Origin: CBDUXT01 sp965371245
GTDB lineage: Bacteria; Planctomycetota; Phycisphaerae; UBA1845
DNA length: 64,000 nucleotides
Direction: 5' to 3'
Assembly: GCA_965371245.1 (NCBI GenBank)
Contig: CBDUXT010000002.1
Span: 1 to 64,000 of the forward strand
In this document: positions 57,184 to 64,000 of the stretch, in pieces
How the letters are laid out: every line of letters begins with the position of its first letter
Numbering within the stretch: position 1 is the stretch's first letter
Notes under the pieces: generated by a model
Database searches by the model: none
The model's input: only the letters and a program-made list of their open reading frames with translations
What the model was told of the DNA's origin: nothing
Made by a program: the position numbers and the translations under genes

Positions 57184-58140
57184 ATGAACATCTCGCTTGT
57201 CACCCCGGCGCCGCCCCGATCAAGACACGGCAACCGTGTGACGGCCATCCGCTGGGCGCGCATGCTGGGCGAACTCGGTCACCGCGTGGTCATCGAGTGC
57301 TGCTGGCAGGGTCGCCGGTGCGACGCCATGATCGCCCTGCACGCGCTTCGAAGCCGTCAATCCATCACGCGGTTCGCGCGGCAATTCCCCGACAAGCCGT
57401 TGATCGTGGCACTAACCGGGACCGACCTGTACCACGACATCCACACGAGCGCAGAGGCCAGGGCGCCACTCGAGCGGGCCACGCGGCTGATCGTGTTGCA
57501 GGCGAAGGGCATCGACGAGTTGCCTCGCCGCCACCGCGCGAAGGCCCGCGTGATCCATCAGTCGGTCGAACCCTTGCGCGCGCGGCCCGCCAAGCGGCAG
57601 GGTGTCTTCGAGGTCTGTGTGCTCGGGCATCTGCGTCCGGTGAAGGACCCGTTTCGCACGGCCCTCGCCGTCCGGCGGTTGCCGTCCTCGTCGCGCGTCG
57701 TCGTGACCCATGCCGGCGCGGCGCTTAGCGACTCGATGCGCCGCCGCGCCGAAGCGGAGATGGCCGCCAACAGCCGGTACTCGTGGCTCGGGGACATCCC
57801 CCGTTGGAAAGCACGCCGCTTGCTGGCGCGAAGTCGATTGCTCGTCCTCACCTCGAAGATGGAGGGTGGCGCCAACGTAATCTCCGAGGCCATCGCCGAT
57901 ACGGTGCCGCTCCTCGCGTCGCATATTTCGGGATCGATCGGCCTCCTGGGCGAAGACTACCCGGGCTACTTCCCCGTGGGCGACACCGAAGCTCTTCGTT
58001 GCCTGTTGCGGCGTGCCGAGACCGACGCCGGGTTCTACCGGCGGCTCTGTGACCACGTCCGCCGCCTGCGACCGATGGTTGCGCCCGCGCGCGAACGCAA
58101 GGCCCTGCGTGTACTTCTCGCCGAGGTGGTTACGGTGTAG
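57184..58140 (+). CDS. senB: SenB-type selenosugar synthase / glycosyltransferase
   Basis: 318 residues. It closely follows the SenB (TIGR04348) pattern: SLVTPAPPRSRHGNRVTAIR, WARMLGELGHRV, ALHALRSRQSITRFAR, IVALTGTDLYHDI and VLQAKGIDELPRRH in the first half. CVLGHLRPVKDPFRTALA, LVLTSKMEGGANVISEAI and GLLGEDYPGYFPVGDTEAL complete it. SenB makes the selenosugar used in selenoneine synthesis from selenophosphate and UDP-sugar. No SenA or SenC gene is in the window. The substrate here could be sulfur or selenium. Confidence 0.82.
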   Translation: MNISLVTPAPPRSRHGNRVTAIRWARMLGELGHRVVIECCWQGRRCDAMIALHALRSRQSITRFARQFPDKPLIVALTGTDLYHDIHTSAEARAPLERATRLIVLQAKGIDELPRRHRAKARVIHQSVEPLRARPAKRQGVFEVCVLGHLRPVKDPFRTALAVRRLPSSSRVVVTHAGAALSDSMRRRAEAEMAANSRYSWLGDIPRWKARRLLARSRLLVLTSKMEGGANVISEAIADTVPLLASHISGSIGLLGEDYPGYFPVGDTEALRCLLRRAETDAGFYRRLCDHVRRLRPMVAPARERKALRVLLAEVVTV

Positions 58141-58235
58141 GGCCGCGCGGGTAGACGAAAGACCGAAACGGAACCACCGCGAATGACAGTCCGCCGGCTC
58201 TATGGTGGAGAGCGTTCCCGAGACACCATCGCACC

Positions 58236-59525
58236 ATGATGACGCCATCGACAACCCCAGCCGCCAACGACCGTCTCTACACGCCGCAGTTCTTCAACGT
58301 GTTCAGCGCGGTTGTCGTCTTCATGACGGGCCTGGCGCTGCAGTTCCACTTCGGGCAATACGTGGAATACCTCGGGCACGGCGTGGGCACGCTCGGATCG
58401 ATCCTCAGCATCAGCATGGTGGGTACCTTGCTGATCCGGCTCCCGATGGGCCGATGGATTGACAAGTTCGGCTGCAAGCCGGTGTGGCTGTCCGGTACGG
58501 TCGTCGTCGCGGCGACCATGGGCGCCATTCAGTTCACCGACCGCCTGTGGCTGATCGCCACGCTGCGCACGGTTTCCGCGATGGCCTCCGCGACCGTGAT
58601 GACCACCGTCGCGGTCTTTGCGGCCGTCGTCGCCCCGCCCCAGCGCCGGGCCGAAAGCCTCGGCACGATGGGTCTGGCGGGCTTTCTGGGGTTGGTCCTG
58701 GGTCCAACGCTGGGCGACTGGGTCTTCGCGGGGGCCACGGACACCATTCTACCCTACCGGATTTTCTTCTCGGCCAGCGCAGGCTTCAGCCTTATCGCGG
58801 GCGCGATCGTGCTGTTTGTCCGCCTGCCCACGCCCCGCGATCAGATGGCCGCCTTACCGCGCGACGCCGCGGGGCCGGCGTCAACCTCGCAGCTCCAGAT
58901 CATTCGCCGTCACTGGCCCGGCGTCGTCTTGATCATCGGCGTGGTCTTTATGATGTCCTTCTGCTGGCAGTCGGTGTTCCTCGAGCGGCTCGCGGAGGCG
59001 CGGGGCTTCAAAGACGTCAAGGTGTTCTTCCTGGTCTATGCGCCGACCGCGATGCTGCTGCGCCTTGCCTTTCGCCGCCTTCCCGAGCGCGCCGGTCGAA
59101 GCCGTACGCTTGTCCTCGGGATGGGCCTGATGGCGATAGGCCAACTAGTTCTCGCGGGCGTGCATACGCAGGTCGGATTGATTCTGCCTGGTCTCCTGAT
59201 GGGAGCCGGACACTGCTTTATCTTCCCGTCGATGGTGGACCTCGGCGCGGAGCGCTTCCCACCGCAGTATCGCGGCACCGGCACGTCGCTCATCCTCGGC
59301 GCCGGCGACGTGGGCATGCTCATTGGCTTCGTGCTGTTGGGTGAGTTGATCGATGCCTACAGCTTCACCACGGCGCTGAGGTTTCTTTCCGCCACGGTGC
59401 TTGGCGGCGCCATCGTGTTTGCCGTGGCGCGGCGCGACGTCGTCTTTTGGCGGAGGGGGCATCCATCCGATCGCAACCAGGAAGGCGGGCCGAAATCAGA
59501 GGGTCAGGTCACTCCCGCACCATGA
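58236..59525 (+). CDS. MFS transporter
   Basis: 429 residues with about twelve hydrophobic segments of the major facilitator superfamily: GLALQFHFGQYVEYLGHGVG, GTLLIRLPMGRWIDKFGCK, MGLAGFLGLVLGPTLGDWVF and the second half ILGAGDVGMLIGFVLLGELI. Starts ATG 58236. It lies 95 bases after senB in the same direction and may export its product. The C-terminal ~25 residues are hydrophilic. Confidence 0.85.
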   Translation: MMTPSTTPAANDRLYTPQFFNVFSAVVVFMTGLALQFHFGQYVEYLGHGVGTLGSILSISMVGTLLIRLPMGRWIDKFGCKPVWLSGTVVVAATMGAIQFTDRLWLIATLRTVSAMASATVMTTVAVFAAVVAPPQRRAESLGTMGLAGFLGLVLGPTLGDWVFAGATDTILPYRIFFSASAGFSLIAGAIVLFVRLPTPRDQMAALPRDAAGPASTSQLQIIRRHWPGVVLIIGVVFMMSFCWQSVFLERLAEARGFKDVKVFFLVYAPTAMLLRLAFRRLPERAGRSRTLVLGMGLMAIGQLVLAGVHTQVGLILPGLLMGAGHCFIFPSMVDLGAERFPPQYRGTGTSLILGAGDVGMLIGFVLLGELIDAYSFTTALRFLSATVLGGAIVFAVARRDVVFWRRGHPSDRNQEGGPKSEGQVTPAP

Positions 59526-59682
59526 GCGCATGATGGAAGTATAAGAGCGTGTAGCAAAAGACCGGGTACCCATCCATCGCGCGACGATGGGTGGGGTCAC
59601 GATGATCGAACGTCGAAGACCGTACGTCTGCCCGATGATCCTGACCCTCCCCTTTGCTTTCGCAATGGATCGGCCACCCGGG

Positions 59683-59866
59683 GTGTGTGACAGTTTTGGC
59701 GGGCCGTGCAAAGCCATCTTGACGGCGCCACGCCGTGTCAGAGCCGTGGGCGCAAGCCCACGGACACGCGGCGAACAAGCGCAGCGCTTCTACGATACCA
59801 GAGCGGTCACAGGGCTCGCGCCCTGTGCTCTGAAAACTGCCCGCCGATTCGGTCATACACCCGGTT
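59683..59866 (-). repeat. Dispersed three-hairpin repeat, copy 2
   Basis: The minus strand of this stretch matches 20680-20874 at most positions, keeping all three hairpins (CAGGGC-GCGA-GCCCTG, GTGGGC-TTGC-GCCCAC, GGCG-TG-GCGCC). The flank 59640-59682 resembles 11010-11066. The rest of 59526-59949 (about 420 bases) has no gene; a further hairpin GGGGGACGGATCGCCCGTCCCC lies at 59867-59888 in part. Confidence 0.7.
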
Positions 59867-59949
59867 GGGGGACGGATCGCCCGTCCCCTTGCAAAGCAGT
59901 CATCCATGGCGTACAATCGCCGTAGCGGTTCGGAAAGGAGTCATAAGCC

Positions 59950-61284
59950 ATGAAGCATCATGGAATGCGAGCGGTCTTCCTGGTGTGTGCCCTGATCGGC
60001 GTACGCAGCACCTCCACACACGCCCAGTCCGTGCCGGCTCCGGTGCAGCCCATCGCTCAGTACATGCGGCCCGCACCCGGCAGCACGGGCAACTTCCGCC
60101 TGTTCGCCGACATGGAGGACACCTGGAGCCCGTCCATCAGCGGGAACAACGTCGCCTTCGGCGCGATCATCGACGGCGGCTCGGGCATCTACGCCTACAT
60201 CGACGGGCAGCTCGTCGTGGTCGCTGACTCTTCGATGAAGATTCCCGGCACGGAGTTTTTTAACTTCGCCTTCGGACTCAGCTTGGGCGGCGGCCCCGGC
60301 ATCAGCGGCCGGACCGTTGCCTTCTCGGGTCACAGCCTTGGCTATGGCTCGGCCATCTGGCTGTGGCGAGACGGCATGCTGACGAAGGTTGTGGACACCC
60401 ACACGCTTGTGCCGGGTCGCAGCGTGACGTTCGGCAGCTTCCTGGGAGCGGTCGTCATCGACGGGGAGAACATCGCCTTCAACTCCCGGTACAACGACGG
60501 CGCCGGGATCTACGCTGTCATCAATGGTGAGCTGCGTACGATCGCCGAGACGGGCACGTTTCTTCCGGGCGCCGCGTTTCCGATCGTGGGCTTCGGTAAT
60601 GCTACGAGCCCCGCCATCAGCGGCGAGAACGTGGCCTTCTTCGCCGTCAGGAACGGTCTTCCGAGCGTCGAGGGCCTGTACCTGTCCGTCAACGGTGAAA
60701 TCCGTGTGATCGCCGAGACGGGAATGCCCATGCCCGGCGGCGGCACGTTCCTCGGCAACTTCGGAATGTCCACCAGCAGCCGTCGACCCGGGATAAGTGG
60801 CGAGAACGTAGTCTTTTCCAACCCTGCGGGCGGCCTCTTCGCCTACATCAACGGCACCCTGCGCCTGATCGCCAATGACGACACGCCGAGCCCAGGCGGT
60901 GGCACGTTCGGTTCGACCTACTCCAAGAGAGTATCCATCGACGGAGAGAACATTGCCTTTGGAGGTGGCGCGACAGCGGGCCAGTGGGGCATCTTCTCCT
61001 ACATCAACGGCGAGTTCCGCGTCATTGCCGACAATCGCACGCCGGTCCCGGGCTTTGCGACCAACTTCGCGAACTTCAACATTCTGGAGGGCGCCGGACC
61101 GGAGATCAGCGGCGAACGGGTCGTCTTTTCCGCGAGGTCGCCAGATGGCGTCTACGTCGGCGACGGCATCCCGCCACCACCACCACCCATCCCCACGGTC
61201 TCCACCTGGGGAGCCATCGCCATGACACTCCTACTCCTCACCGCCGGCACCATAGCCGTCACCAAACAACAGACCGCGGCATAG
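59950..61284 (+). CDS. Secreted IPTL-CTERM protein with seven propeller-like repeats
   Basis: 444 residues from ATG 59950 (GAAAGGAG upstream). After a signal peptide (AVFLVCALIGVRSTSTHA) come about seven ~50-residue repeats such as ISGNNVAFGAIIDGGSGIY, DGENIAFNSRYNDGAGIYAV, NGELRTIAETGTFLPG and SGENVAFFAVRNGLP. They resemble beta-propeller blades (DUF7453-like). The C-terminus PPPPPPIPTVSTWGAIAMTL and LLLTAGTIAVTKQQ is a sorting signal. Exported and probably anchored; function unknown. Confidence 0.82.
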   Translation: MKHHGMRAVFLVCALIGVRSTSTHAQSVPAPVQPIAQYMRPAPGSTGNFRLFADMEDTWSPSISGNNVAFGAIIDGGSGIYAYIDGQLVVVADSSMKIPGTEFFNFAFGLSLGGGPGISGRTVAFSGHSLGYGSAIWLWRDGMLTKVVDTHTLVPGRSVTFGSFLGAVVIDGENIAFNSRYNDGAGIYAVINGELRTIAETGTFLPGAAFPIVGFGNATSPAISGENVAFFAVRNGLPSVEGLYLSVNGEIRVIAETGMPMPGGGTFLGNFGMSTSSRRPGISGENVVFSNPAGGLFAYINGTLRLIANDDTPSPGGGTFGSTYSKRVSIDGENIAFGGGATAGQWGIFSYINGEFRVIADNRTPVPGFATNFANFNILEGAGPEISGERVVFSARSPDGVYVGDGIPPPPPPIPTVSTWGAIAMTLLLLTAGTIAVTKQQTAA

Positions 61285-61317
61285 TGTATTGACTGGGTGG
61301 CTCACCGCTTGGTGGCC

Positions 61318-61456
61318 CACCGCTTCAGGGGCTGTCGATTTAGTCCGTTTACATCCTCACGAAACGGCTGTCAGGAATCAAAACCATAGTATTGACCATC
61401 GATCATGCCGTTTCCGGCGCTCGACTTCGATTAAATCGACAGCCCCTTCAGCGGTG
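61318..61456. repeat. MITE-like element with ~25-bp inverted ends
   Basis: The ends are AGGGGCTGTCGATTTA (61327-61342) and its exact reverse complement TAAATCGACAGCCCCT (61432-61447), extending outward to CACCGCT/AGCGGTG with mismatches. A nested GAAACGGC/GCCGTTTC pair lies inside. The length of ~139 bases and lack of a frame suggest a non-autonomous element. The rest of 61285-62163 has no gene but holds GCCGGCTTCCAGCCGGC-type palindromes near 61570 and 61655. Confidence 0.6.
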
Positions 61457-62163
61457 GGGGACTCGAATCCCCCTGAGCGTATCACCACACGATCGGTAGC
61501 GGATGGGGACGGATCGCCCCGAATCCCAACCCACTGTCACGGTCCATTCCCCACCCTTGCTTCGCAAGAACGAAGCACCCGCCGGCTTCCAGCCGGCGTT
61601 GTCATTGGCGCTTGTCCCGTCTTGACTGGGATACAGCCCGTTTGCACCGACTGGAAGCCGGTGCCACACCAGAGAACCAGCTTTCTTCAACAGCCTGATC
61701 GCGGTGCTCGTTCCTCGGGTACCTGCTCGATGGAATCCTGCTCGGTCATCCCCGGGTCGAGGTGTGGCATAGGGGTTCGAATGTTCTGATGGGCGATTTC
61801 TTTCCAACCTCGCGCCCGTGGCGTACGTAGAAGCGTGAAGAGGTGCCGCCTGCCGCCGTTCGCGACCGGGGACCAGCTCGCCTGGAAGGTGAGATTGCTC
61901 TTAATCCTGTTTCCGCAGACCATAAGCTGCGGCGGTACCGTGGTGACGGGTTTTCCAGCGACCGACCGGTTTGTTCCGTCCATTCGCCCAGCGGCTTGGC
62001 GTGCGAGCGCGTCGCCCGGGTTCGCCTGCCTTCCGGTGACTGTTCGCCTTGGACGGACAGTGATAGAATGCTCCGACTCCCGCGGGGCGCTGGCATCGGA
62101 GGCGCCTGGGGCACTCTCGCTTGTGGCCGCTCGGAAGGGTTGGTTGGTTTCGGAGGTTGGTTC

Positions 62164-63531
62164 GTGACGCGGCGATTTCTGGTGACGGCTACGCTCTTGA
62201 TCTGCGGTTCCGCGGTACTGGCTCAGCTTCCACCCGTCCCCACCGGAAAGGGTCCGACGGCTGCGAAGAGGCCGAAGATCGTCGTGGCGCAACGAATGGT
62301 GGATGTCGGCCGTGTTCTGGAGGGCGACAAGACCGCCGTCGAATGGCTGATCGAAAACCGCGGCAACGCGGAGTTGATCATCGAGCGAACCCGGGCAACC
62401 TGCGGCTGCACGGTTGTGGAACTCAGTCCCGAGGAGGCATTCATCGCCCCGGGAGAGTCGCTTGTCCTTCGGGCCGAGTTTGACAGCACGGGGCGACCGG
62501 GTACGCAACAAAAAGCGATCCACGTGTTCACCAACGATGCGCTCGAGCCGGAAGTGAAGCTCGAGTTCACCGCCAGCGTCGAGGCGCTCTATCTGATGAA
62601 CCCGCGCAAGGATCCGGTGAACCTGCGCATCCTTCGTCGTGGGGAGACAGCCAAGCAAACGATCGAGTTTCGTCCGGCGCCCGGACGCAAGAGCGTCGAA
62701 ATCCTGGATATCGTGACCGCATCGGGTGGGCCGATACGGTTTGCGCACGCCCCGTTCGACGCGGACGGCGTGACAGGCCAGCGCGTTTCCATGACTGTGC
62801 CGGAGCACGTCGCGCTGGGGGCGATGTCGACCACGGTCACGTTCAAGCTGCGGATCGACGGCACGGATCGACAGCGTGTGGTCGCGGTGCGCGGGCACGT
62901 CGCCGGCGACCTGACGTGGCTGCCGCTGGTCATCGACAACACGCGACACCCGTCCCGCCCCGGGAAGCGGTTTGCCCCCTTGAGCATTCGCGCGACCGAC
63001 AAACGTCCGTTTGACGTTCTCGGCGGAGATGCTGGAGAGTGGTTTGACGTCAGCGTCACTCCGTTGAAACGTGGGCCGGCGCGTACACAATACGCCGTTC
63101 AGTTGACACTTCGAGAGGGGGCACCGGTGGGGCCGTTCGGGACCACGCTGACCGTACGGACCAGCGCGCTGGATCAGCCGATTATTCGTGTGCCCGTGTT
63201 CGGCATCGTGGCCGAAGTCGTGATCGTGGATCCGCCGCTGATCGCGTTCCGCCAGGACGGAACCGCCGCGGGGACGAAACGACGGCTGAAACTACAGGTT
63301 CAACCTCAACTCTCGCTGGAGATCGCGGGGGTGACCTGCGATCGCCGCGAAGTCGTCGCCACGATCGATCGGGAAGCGAGTTCCCGTTACCGCCATGTCC
63401 GTTTTCTGGATGTTCAGTGGACCGGGGCGTTACCGGCGGGCACCCATCGGGCCGTCCTGACCGTGGAAACGAACCGGCCCGGCGGAAGGCGGCTGGACAT
63501 TCCGGTTGTCATCGAAGTGCCCGATCGCTAG
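62164..63531 (+). CDS. DUF1573 secreted protein
   Basis: About 455 residues from GTG 62164, which starts a signal peptide (RRFLVTATLLICGSAVLA). The DUF1573 domain (about 40-150) has VDVGRVLEGDKTAVEWLIEN, RGNAELIIERTRATCGCTVV and DSTGRPGTQQKAIHVFTND. The rest has two or three further Ig-like segments (VRVPV-type GPFGTTLTVRTSALDQPII, THRAVLTVETNRPGGRRLDI). Such proteins are numerous in planctomycetes and are exported; role unknown. The open frame extends upstream to 61843 but lacks a signal there. Confidence 0.82.
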   Translation: MTRRFLVTATLLICGSAVLAQLPPVPTGKGPTAAKRPKIVVAQRMVDVGRVLEGDKTAVEWLIENRGNAELIIERTRATCGCTVVELSPEEAFIAPGESLVLRAEFDSTGRPGTQQKAIHVFTNDALEPEVKLEFTASVEALYLMNPRKDPVNLRILRRGETAKQTIEFRPAPGRKSVEILDIVTASGGPIRFAHAPFDADGVTGQRVSMTVPEHVALGAMSTTVTFKLRIDGTDRQRVVAVRGHVAGDLTWLPLVIDNTRHPSRPGKRFAPLSIRATDKRPFDVLGGDAGEWFDVSVTPLKRGPARTQYAVQLTLREGAPVGPFGTTLTVRTSALDQPIIRVPVFGIVAEVVIVDPPLIAFRQDGTAAGTKRRLKLQVQPQLSLEIAGVTCDRREVVATIDREASSRYRHVRFLDVQWTGALPAGTHRAVLTVETNRPGGRRLDIPVVIEVPDR

Positions 63532-63724
63532 TGCAGCGTCAGCCGTCCATTGACGGTTCAAGGATTGGTCAACACGTGTGCCACTGCTCTACAAGCAGTG
63601 CCCCCGGGGCTATGATTGCGGGTCAACACGGGTCGCAGAGCCGTGGCACGCGAAGCAGTCGATTCAACGATGACGGAGCACCAGGACCGCGCAACGCATA
63701 CAAACCTTCAAGAGAGATCTGCGT

Positions 63725-63928
63725 ATGACGGGCGAAGAGAAAACGGCGGCGAGCGAAGACGCCGCGAATGAAAACGAGAAGCCGCAAACCAAATGGGAGG
63801 ACCCCGGCGTTCCGGTCGGCAACGCACCGCCGGGGTCGCGCGGGCCGCTTGCCTTCTTTGCCGTGGCGTGGGTGGCGTTCGTGATCTTTCTGTTCGTGAT
63901 GATGCTCTCGCGGTATGAGGCATCGTAG
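63725..63928 (+). CDS. Small single-helix membrane protein
   Basis: 67 residues: a charged N-terminal half (MTGEEKTAASEDAANENEK) and one helix, LAFFAVAWVAFVIFLFVMML. It ends 3 bases before a GTG that opens the last CDS, so the two are probably co-transcribed. Not recognised. Confidence 0.5.
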   Translation: MTGEEKTAASEDAANENEKPQTKWEDPGVPVGNAPPGSRGPLAFFAVAWVAFVIFLFVMMLSRYEAS

Positions 63929-63931
63929 GTC

Positions 63932-64000
63932 GTGGCGGCGCCGCGCACGGATTGGTACGAACGCAACCTCGACGCGCTGAGAGCCTTTCAGCCCAAGGTG
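63932..64000 (+). CDS. N-terminal fragment of an unknown CDS (window end)
   Basis: From GTG 63932 the frame is open to the window end, giving VAAPRTDWYERNLDALRAF and QPKV. A WYERNLxALR beginning is seen in the motility-accessory DUF115/MptE-like family, but 23 residues are too few to decide. Confidence 0.4.
   Translation, partial: MAAPRTDWYERNLDALRAFQPKV

Noticed and set aside
61455..61500. tRNA 3' end on the minus strand (GGGGG-ATTCGAGT-CCCCC)
   Set aside because: The loop has eight bases and no acceptor or anticodon arm can be built; it is a GC palindrome.
61843..62163. Longer start for the DUF1573 protein
   Set aside because: The extra residues are low in protein character and hide the signal peptide that begins at GTG 62164.

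Overview
The window is GC-rich DNA that looks like a Planctomycetota chromosome or metagenomic contig. The evidence is in the proteins: two secreted proteins end in an IPTL-CTERM-type sorting signal (IP/VPxVSTWG, a hydrophobic stretch, then basic or polar residues), there are large cysteine-rich secreted proteins with Kazal-like and 'GACC' repeats, dockerin-like C-termini, an 'LDVKPGSCPNPVNPKSKG' type C-terminal module, a DUF1573 protein, a FapA-like protein and a zinc-ribbon Ser/Thr kinase. No rRNA or intact tRNA gene was found, so the lineage rests on protein content only.

Bases 1-10.9 kb are a decayed defence and mobile-element island read leftward. In transcription order it holds: an ImmA/IrrE fragment, the last ~130 codons of BREX pglX, an unrecognised gene with ADP-ribosyltransferase-like motifs, a 5' fragment of pglZ, an AbiEi antitoxin-like gene with an N-terminal PD-(D/E)XK-like domain, an AbiEii nucleotidyltransferase toxin gene broken by TAG, a second pglZ broken by TAA, an intact brxL, then a reverse-transcriptase-like N-terminal relic and an IstB-like fragment. 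BREX genes brxA, brxB and brxC and most of pglX are missing. AbiEi, AbiEii, PglZ and BrxL overlap or nearly touch, and sit behind one promoter that carries three dyads, which suggests that the toxin-antitoxin cassette took control of the distal BREX genes. To the right lie an IS1380-family fragment, a tRNA-like relic, a possible integrase tail and a primase/DUF3987-type C-terminal relic.

Bases 11-21 kb: an ABC-2 transporter operon (minus), a divergent ArsR-type regulator plus AHSA1/SRPBCC gene with a good promoter/operator, two secreted proteins sharing a 'PPxGW...VKWGP' domain (one of ~1380 residues with Kazal and GACC repeats), and a frameshifted FG-GAP protein. Bases 21-31 kb: a MATE exporter, purN, an alanine:cation (AGCS) symporter, an NSS transporter with a tiny overlapping membrane ORF, an Asp-box/sialidase-like protein and a FapA-like protein. 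Bases 31-36 kb: two tandem paralogous secreted proteins that share C-terminal modules, nearly identical 3' ends and a duplicated promoter/leader.

Bases 36-55.8 kb: a COG4627-like methyltransferase, gamma-glutamyltransferase, a TPR lipoprotein, a membrane Ser/Thr kinase, a three-part MFS-acyltransferase-acyl-ACP synthetase fusion, a HAD-like protein, a zinc metalloprotease and amidohydrolase pair, and a dienelactone hydrolase fusion overlapping a second NSS transporter. Bases 55.9-59.5 kb: a class V PLP enzyme, a SenB-type selenosugar synthase and an MFS transporter in one direction, without senA or senC beside them. Bases 59.5-64 kb: dispersed hairpin repeats, an IPTL-CTERM propeller-like protein, a MITE-like inverted repeat, a DUF1573 protein, a small membrane protein and a CDS cut by the window end.
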